Assembly (NCBI GenBank): GCA_958510825.1
Contig: OY294045.1
Location: 11,087,916-11,151,915 of the forward strand
Direction: 5' to 3'
DNA: 64,000 bases
DNA from: Brachypterus glaber
Taxonomy: Eukaryota > Arthropoda > Insecta > Coleoptera > Kateretidae
Shown here piece after piece: positions 57,401-64,000 of this stretch. Below the pieces are notes generated by a model that was not told where the DNA came from, searched no databases, and saw only the letters and a program-made list of their open reading frames with translations. The position numbers and the translations under genes are program-made. The stretch's first letter is position 1; every line of letters starts with the position of its first letter.

Positions 57401-60400
57401 TAGGTAGAATGTAACTGAATGTACAAGTTTCTACTTGTTTGGCAAAATAAAGGAAGAAACAGAACATTAGTACTGTTAAAATTTTACTCACTGGCACCCG
57501 GGACCTGAGGTGAGGGGAAGACAAGAGGAAAAATATTGTGTGTTGCGACCTAGCGACCTTAAGTTTTACGCATTCCGCTCAGGTGACAATTAGACAGTAT
57601 AACGCCAAAAAAAAAATAAAAATACGGCCCCGGACAAGGGGAATGTCCAACCACCGGATGCTGATGGCTCTGCAGAATCTTTTAATTTGCGAAAACCAAA
57701 GTGGTGAAGCTCTTCTAAAAAGTGATTTGTTATTTTTTGGAAGCTGGTGCAATTTGGAGAGGAAAAAAAGTCTTTCATTTTTAAATATCTTACCTCCGTG
57801 ACGTGCTGACACGATGTAACTAAGATCCGGTGGATAGGCACCATTGTTGGCGGCGCGGGCGGCCTCCTCGTTGGCGTAGGGGTTGGGGAAATAGTCGGAC
57901 AGTTTTCCGGGACGTTGGAACATGTTGCCTTGATCGTCGGGCCCGTCGGTGTACATTTGTTCCTCGGCTTCGGCCTTGGCCTCCTCCTCAGTGTGCGACA
58001 CGCCCACCAGGTTACGGTAGGCGATGAACCGCATCGAGTGACACGCGGCGCATACTTGTTTATATACTTCGTAACCTCTTCTTACACTAAAACCAATACA
58101 GAAAACTGTAGCGTCTGACCAAAGGTTCGGTTTTGGTGGAAAGTGTTGGATGTCTTAATGTGACCTTTTCTGATAGAGAAGGTCACGGGCGCCGGACTTT
58201 ACAGCGAGAATCGTTTATTGCGCATTTTTTATTTTTAAGGGTTTTTTTCTCGGGATTAATGGCAGTTTGGTTTGGACTTCGCATCATTGCGAAAAGTATG
58301 TTTTAGAGGTTCTGTTGAAAATGGGAGCTAACTTTCAAATTTCGACCTCAGATTCGGATTCAGCGGCTCAAAATACAGAGGGATTGACTAGTCAAGTTCG
58401 TCGGAGATGCAACTTTTTTAATTTTGTGTGGCTGTGTTATCTCTGCAACTAAAACTCCGATCAAAAAAAGTTTTTTACAAAAGATTTTTATTTTTTTGAG
58501 GGAAATTAAATAACAGTAAAAAAATATATGTTTGTACTTAAAAAAACAAAGTTGACCTTGAAATGACCTTGAAAACGTAAATATCCGTAAAAAATAAATA
58601 CGCCATTTTGTTTCCACCATTAAAATAAACAAATTTTGTCCGATATTTTTTTTTCTAAAATGCATAGTACTCCAGATATTTGAAAGTTTTTTCAGCGAAA
58701 CAATTAAAAAAAAAAACAATATTTTTAAAGTTTCATATTTTTTTTCTGCTAAAACATAAAAATAAATTATGCGCGGTAATGGTTTTCGCGGTAAAGTCTT
58801 AGCGCGGTAATGGACTGCGATGTAAAGACCCCCACCCGAATGTCATATTAAGGCACCCTAGAAAATATTAGTTTTGACAAAGTCTCTATACTGCTTCCAC
58901 TTAAAAGTCGTCCTTACACCCTTAGGTCAGTTTGTTTTAGCCTTGGTATTGCAATGCTTAGCACATTTTGTTTTAATCAGGGCACGCTTCAGCAGCTGGG
59001 TTTATACAATTGACGCCGCAGGAAACACAATTCAAGAAGACATTCTAATTTTTCATTTTACAGCATTTGAGCTTGAAAAACTGGATGAGGCGCAATTTCT
59101 AAGAACAATTTATTCATTTCAGAGCTTTTTCCTTTTTTTCCGATTATTTTTTCAAAATTGTACAGAATAATGATAATTCTTGCATTTAATACTACTTTTA
59201 AATTTATGGTTATAAGGGGGTGTGGGGAAATTATCCCCCTCCCTAAATTTGCCACTGAATCAGAGTGCCAACCAGTCCTACTCTGCCGTGCTAAGCTGAA
59301 AGGTTTGGACTTTATCTACATAAGTTTAACATACACAGTTAGGACCTTTCAGCTTAGGAAGGCAGTACTATTTCATATTTCCAAACTTTTTCTTGACCCA
59401 AATTATTGTATTGAAAAAAAAAATCTCAACATTTAAGAGGAGAATCCCTGACTTTTTAGAGAACAGTAAATTTTCTGCTAATACCAGGCTGGTATCCACT
59501 GCTTTGAGTCCTAACCACCTAACCAAAAACCTTAGTCTAAACCAACAAACAAAAAAAATCTCTGCTACTTCACTCCAAAAAATTAATGCTGCTTAGAAAC
59601 TAAATTTAATGAAATTTAAGCTTGTCCAAAGACAAACTTTTTTGTCAAAAATATTTTAATTTGAATTAATATCAAGAAACTACTTGAACTGGAACCATGT
59701 ATGTATAAGATTCTTATAATAAGAATATCCAGATTGTGGATTCAGGATTGTTCTAGATTCAGGAATGTGGAAAATATTTTTTATAACCAAGATGTAATTT
59801 TTCTACAAGTTCCATCTTTTTTGTATTATCTTCATAGGCGTAACTAGGTGGGGGCACTTGGGTGGCTTAGCCCCCCAAATTTTGTTAAGCCACCCCCCTA
59901 AACTGAAAAAGTAACATTTTGCATTACCTTCAATTTTCTGTAGATTTAGTCATATAGTTTAAAATATTTTTGTGCAAAAGTCCCTAAAGGTCTTTAGGCT
60001 AAACTAATAAATTAAACTAATTTACCTAGCATGGTCAAGGCTGTTGAGGGCTCCATTGTGACTCCATGGATTCTTAGGAGGATGCAATTCAAGATCGGAA
60101 GCCTTAACTGATCTGTCTAGGGCAAACAAGAGACTTCCTACGCCTCCGGCTAACACTCCCAGTGACCCCATAAGCTAAAAATTCATATTAGCAGAATATG
60201 TGGAAATGTTAGGTTATGTACTTACTGCTTTTCTGCCCCTTGTCCATTCTCTAGTTGTTGAGAAAGATGCTATCTGGAAACCAGAATTATGTGTTATTTA
60301 TCAATATTTATGCCAGTATGCAACGTTAAAGCAGGAAAAATTACAAAAATCTAGTTGTGACATAACAGTGACAAATAATTATAAGTTGCATACAATTTAA

Positions 60401-60556
60401 AAAGCGCTAATAATGGAGCACTGTGTTTGGTAAATATAGATTTCTCAATTATTGATAAGCTATTTAGGATATAGGTAAACTTACTTGGTTGACTGTGGCC
60501 CCTTTATTTAATTTTAGAAGGCCAGCTCCACAAATCCGTCCTACTGTAGCAGCCAT
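54084..60556 (-). CDS. CYC1: Cytochrome c1, heme protein of complex III
   Basis: Exons 60556-60485, 60174-60026, 58086-57794, then either 56104-55743 or 54445-54084; either way 291 residues. Exon 1 ([14 protein letters not shown]) begins the mitochondrial presequence, and exon 2 adds a hydrophobic sorting stretch and the mature start SDLELHPP. Exon 3 holds the heme site CAACH (86-90) and [36 protein letters not shown]. Exon 4 holds [10 protein letters not shown], the axial Met209 and the C-terminal anchor. The protein carries electrons from the Rieske protein to cytochrome c in the inner membrane. It is divergent from LSM14 across 347 bp. The two last exons are annotated separately. Confidence 0.93.
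55743..56104 (-). CDS. CYC1: CYC1 proximal alternative last exon (4a)
   Basis: AG acceptor before 56104, phase identical to the distal exon, 362 nt to TGA. It encodes [46 protein letters not shown] and an anchor followed by [10 protein letters not shown]. The heme-ligand Met is kept. The highly conserved Pro of NPYFPGG is Val and DGTPA is DCTPA. Hand alignment gives about three quarters identity to exon 4b with no gaps. Being first on the transcript, it would be used unless skipped or bypassed by polyadenylation choice. Confidence 0.85.
56564..56930 (+). pseudogene. Fragment of a repeated insect gene family of unknown function
   Basis: [20 protein letters not shown] is followed by [12 protein letters not shown], then after a stop DKPWAP and YCKRCLEG, then, after a deletion, [15 protein letters not shown] with a basic end. 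I recall similar zinc-knuckle-like proteins dispersed in many copies in insect genomes. Stops and a large internal deletion show decay. It sits in the CYC1 locus on the opposite strand. Confidence 0.55.
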
Positions 60557-60903
60557 GTTGGTTGGAGTGGTAGCCGGTCGATTTTTGTAATACCTTATTA
60601 ACACTAAAATGCGTAATTACTTAAATAAGGGCATATATTAACCACAGCAGCCCCAATCGTTCACGTGAATTAAAAAATTCACCAAAAGTGAATTAGACTT
60701 TTGACAGTTTACGTAACAACGATTTAGGGATTTTCAGTTTTAAAATTGTTAAAAATTTTATGTTGGTATTTCTGTTACATACGTCACTTCTTCCAGCTGT
60801 TTTGGGTACGCCATTCGCGATATCAAACCAGTAAATTTGTTTAGTCTGAGAAGAGAATCCACAAACATCTTCGCCATCCAAGTAGTTTTTAATTTAATAC
60901 AAG
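60557..60903. promoter_or_regulatory. Divergent promoter between CYC1 and LSM14
   Basis: 347 bp between the two start codons. It must hold both promoters; no TATA box is evident. Confidence 0.6.
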
Positions 60904-61024
60904 ATGACTTCGGGAATGCCGGAGCTAGGCTCCAAGATAAGCCTAATATCGAAGGCCGATATTCGGTATGAAGGCCGTTTATTTACAGTTGATCCTCAAG
61001 AATGTACGATAGCTTTAGCCTCCG
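60904..61024 (+). CDS. LSM14: LSM14 / trailer hitch, first coding exon
   Basis: ATG at 60904 gives [20 protein letters not shown] then [20 protein letters not shown], followed by a G|GTAAGT donor at 61024. This is the start of the Lsm domain of LSM14 (fly tral), an RNA-binding protein of P-bodies and translational repression complexes with 4E-T and DDX6/Me31B. The remaining exons are not recognised before 64000 and should lie beyond the window. Confidence 0.92.
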
Positions 61025-62004
61025 GTAAGTAGCATTTTTGGATTTTAATTATTTCAATAATTTTATTTTTTTTGCTAAATCGTTATTTTAAAAGGCACCT
61101 GCTTCCTAAAGTTCGCCTTGTTTGGTTCTGTTTGGCTTTTTAAAAGGTTTCTGGATGTGGGAAATCCAGAAATAGCGGTATATTATTATTTATTTAGTTT
61201 ATTGCTTTTATAAACAAATTATTTTATCAAAAGTCTGATAAGAATACAATGCATATATAAATTAAACGTTTCGATTAGAATTATACTAAAATATAAACGA
61301 ATGTACAAAAAAAGAATCGCAACAAAAAATGGCTTGCGTTAAAAAAACGTCGTAACTGTTTTTGTATGCTAATTGCTCTAGATAATTTGGTATTTTACAA
61401 GACTCTTTTAGTACAATTTAAAAACTAGATTGTATTCATATTACATTATCTTGCATAAATATGCAGAATTATTGATATTTGTTCATATATGAAATGTATT
61501 TTAGAACATTTTATAACAAAGAAAAAAATATTTTATAAACCAGGTCAATGATCAGTTTCTAATGATGGAGATTTAAGTTAGGTATAATATTTTATTTTTA
61601 TAGCCCTTCTTAATATAACTATATTTGATTTTAAAATACCTACTAAAATTTGTCTCTAAAGAGAGTACCCTTTGGGGCCCCAAAATTATGCGTATATGTG
61701 AGTGGTTATGGAAAAAGGGACCTTATTATTTATTATTTATTTTTTCATAATAGTATTATTATTATAAAAAAATACCAAATATTATTTTTGAGGGCCCCTA
61801 GGGGTAAACCTCAATTGAAAATTTGAAAAATGAATTCGAGAATTGCAATAAATTCTAAGGAATTTCGAAAGAAATTTCAAGTAATTTGTAAATAAATTCC
61901 AAGTGTCTTTACAATGAATTCCTGGGGGGTTTAAGCATAGTGTAAAGTTTACACCTCAATTATTTCCCTTCAGGACCCTATTTGGTGTGACCACTCACAT
62001 TTAC
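61025..62004. other. Start of LSM14 intron 1
   Basis: AT-rich sequence without an exon that I can support. Confidence 0.5.
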
Positions 62005-62266
62005 ATTTTGTTTAACCTCATACTATTCCACTTAATTAGGCATCCCCTAAGTCCAGGACTTGTGTGGGCTAGTAGTGGAGGGAACCACCAGCTTTAATTG
62101 ACTTTCGAACCAATTTATAGGGAGTGTCCGCTTCACTTACGCCTTTGCTAAATTTAAATTACTAATTAACTGAAAAAGGCAAATCGGCGCCCGTGAGAAT
62201 CGAACGCTATTTTGGGTAGTAAACTCGTCAAGTACGACGCGGTAGTCCACTACACCAATCCTCCCA
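62005..62266 (-). mobile_element. tRNA-derived SINE, copy 2
   Basis: Same body and orientation as 4433-4719, with the same TGGGAGGATTGGTGTAG head. A few bases next to the B box are deleted, so it is probably transcriptionally dead. In LSM14 intron 1. Confidence 0.8.
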
Positions 62267-63499
62267 TAATAATAATAATTTATATCTCAGAAACCATGTA
62301 ATGTACTGTAACAATATACACATCAACTCATACTATAATAGTGCTTCATTCCCTAATTTTGCAATTAAGGAATGAAATGTTTATGTTTTTTTTATCAATA
62401 TTTTCTTATTTGTGTCTCGGATGTAATAAAAATCAGACCACTAAATAACACCAATAATTAAGAACCGGAGAAAATGTATTCAAACTGGCGCTACATTTTT
62501 AACCATTTGCCAAAAAATAATGCACATGCAGTTGCTATGATACAATCAATCAAATATTAGCTCTCATAGCAACAGCAAATGCGAATTTGCAAATGGTCAA
62601 GAATTAATCTTATTATTATTATTCATAAAGACAAAGTGTACCATGGACGACCAGGCCTATTATAGGCCTGGTGGCCCTTGCAAAAACATGTTTTTCTTGT
62701 TTTTTTTATTTGATAATCTAATTTTACAATTTAGGGTGAAAATTTGCTTTTTTTTTGGGGGGGGGGGGGGTTAGAAGTGTGATAGAGTTGTCAAAAATAT
62801 ATTTTAATTTTTTTTTTAAAAGGCGCCGGTTTTGCAAAAACAGAAAAAAGTCTACCCAACTTCTAGGGTCCCTACTATAAACTATTTTTTTATGTTAAAA
62901 AAATATTTATTTGAATGAAACTTTTTTTGATTTTTTTATGTAACTTGGGTAAGTTAGGTATATTTTGGTTATTTAGAGATAGAGGGCTCAACAAGTTTTC
63001 ATATTATTTACTATCTCGATTTTTTTAAATATTTTTTTTAATGATTTCACTGTGAAAATTAGGTTCTACCGAGGATTCTGCTTGTTTTTAAAAATACGCC
63101 GGTTTTGGACACCTGTCACCCTGGAGTCCCTACTATTTAATTTATCTTGAAAAAAAAAAGATTTTTTATATAACTTAGGTTAAGTATTCTTTGGTTATTT
63201 AAAGATTAAAGGGACAATAATATTTCCTTCACTATCCCTATTTTTAAAATATATTTTTTCAATAGGTTTCACTGTGTTTTTATAATCACTGTCTCATTTG
63301 AATATTATTTATTTATTTAATAAACAGTTAGTTAGTTAGTGCTATAATTAAATAACTTCTATCTAAATTGTAAGTGCTAATTATTAAAATAACACAAAAT
63401 TTTATTTAGTAAAAGAAGCCATGATTAACATCATCACCATCATCATGTTATCAGTCCTAAAACTGGTTTGAGGCAGCTTTTTATCCCACCTTATCCTTA

Positions 63500-63647
63500 G
63501 GGAACATTCAAGTAATACGTAACGCAAATTTTGATCATTTTGGACCCCCACCCCCCCTGTAACGCTATTTTTCTATACCATTAACATGGGCGTAACACTC
63601 CAAAATGACCCCCCCCTAGGAGCGTTACGTAATACTTCAACGATCCC
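63500..63647. mobile_element. PIF/Harbinger-like MITE, 148 bp
   Basis: The ends GGGAACATTCAAGTAATACG and the mirror CGTAATACTTCAACGATCCC, flanked by TTA on both sides (63497-63499 and 63648-63650). A 3 bp TTA duplication fits PIF/Harbinger. Confidence 0.65.
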
Positions 63648-63839
63648 TTAGCGAATTATTTAATTTTCCTCAAATTTGTACACCCTACATATTTTATTAT
63701 TTGTGAGCCTCATTCCCCTGAATATTTTTAAGTAAGCGCTCATTGACCCACCATTTGGCCCATTCTCAACAGTAGCCCCTTCCACAAGACACGCGTTTCC
63801 CCGATTCTCTAATACGATCTCGTTTAAAATAGTATTATA

Positions 63840-64000
63840 CGATAGAATCTATAATTTATTTGAGGCGTATATATATTTAAAGTATTATAATTTGAGCCAT
63901 TTCGCCTCAATGATTATTTATATCTATAAAAAATCTAAAACAGAAAATAAAATTAAAATGTTCTTATCAGGTGCACCTATTTCTAGATGCGCTGGTAAGG
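63840..64000. mobile_element. Foldback element of the 5563 family, cut by window end
   Basis: It repeats the outer arm of 5563-6194 including GAGCCATTTCGCCTCA and GATGCGCTGGTAAGG; the rest lies outside the window. Confidence 0.8.

Noticed and set aside
57579..58034. 151-codon frame on the minus strand as a separate protein
   Set aside because: It is CYC1 exon 3 read through its donor into the intron; only 58086-57794 is exon.

Overview
The window is AT-rich, intron-bearing animal DNA, almost certainly from an insect. Its spliced genes read like insect orthologs, and the rest is crowded with degraded DNA transposons, MITEs, non-LTR fragments and a tRNA-derived SINE. I lean towards a beetle, but weakly. 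Exon coordinates were set by hand from splice sites, reading phase and recalled protein families. No alignment or search was run.

Layout: (1) 67-2778 (+) is the 3' part of NAA60, whose last intron looks like a minor-class (U12) AT-AC intron. (2) 2.8-17.6 kb is intergenic and full of inverted-repeat elements. (3) 34427-17680 (-) is an RNF146 (Iduna) E3 ligase gene with RING, WWE and C-terminal exons. It also has a second, diverged WWE exon with its own stop codon and poly(A) signal. Its roughly 11 kb second intron contains the whole TRNT1 gene (27002-32220, +) on the opposite strand. (4) 34.0-38.9 kb is compact: RNF146 is head-to-head with DNAAF4 (+). DNAAF4 is tail-to-tail with an M3 oligopeptidase (-) whose HExxH motif reads HKFGH. 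That gene is head-to-head with the ubiquitin-conjugating variant UBE2V/Uev1A (38932-48064, +). (5) 48.1-54.0 kb is repeat-rich and shows no gene. (6) 60556-54084 (-) is cytochrome c1 with two complete, tandem, alternative last exons. It is head-to-head with the first exon of LSM14/tral (60904, +), which runs off the window.

The genes are ordinary housekeeping functions: N-terminal acetylation, tRNA CCA addition, PAR-dependent ubiquitylation, K63-chain formation, dynein arm assembly, complex III, and mRNA translation control. They do not form a pathway. The most notable signals are two cases of exon duplication in conserved genes (the RNF146 WWE exon and the CYC1 last exon), the probable U12 intron, and the apparently inactivated M3 peptidase. 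Among the repeats, target-site duplications allow several families to be classed and some nested insertions to be ordered in time.
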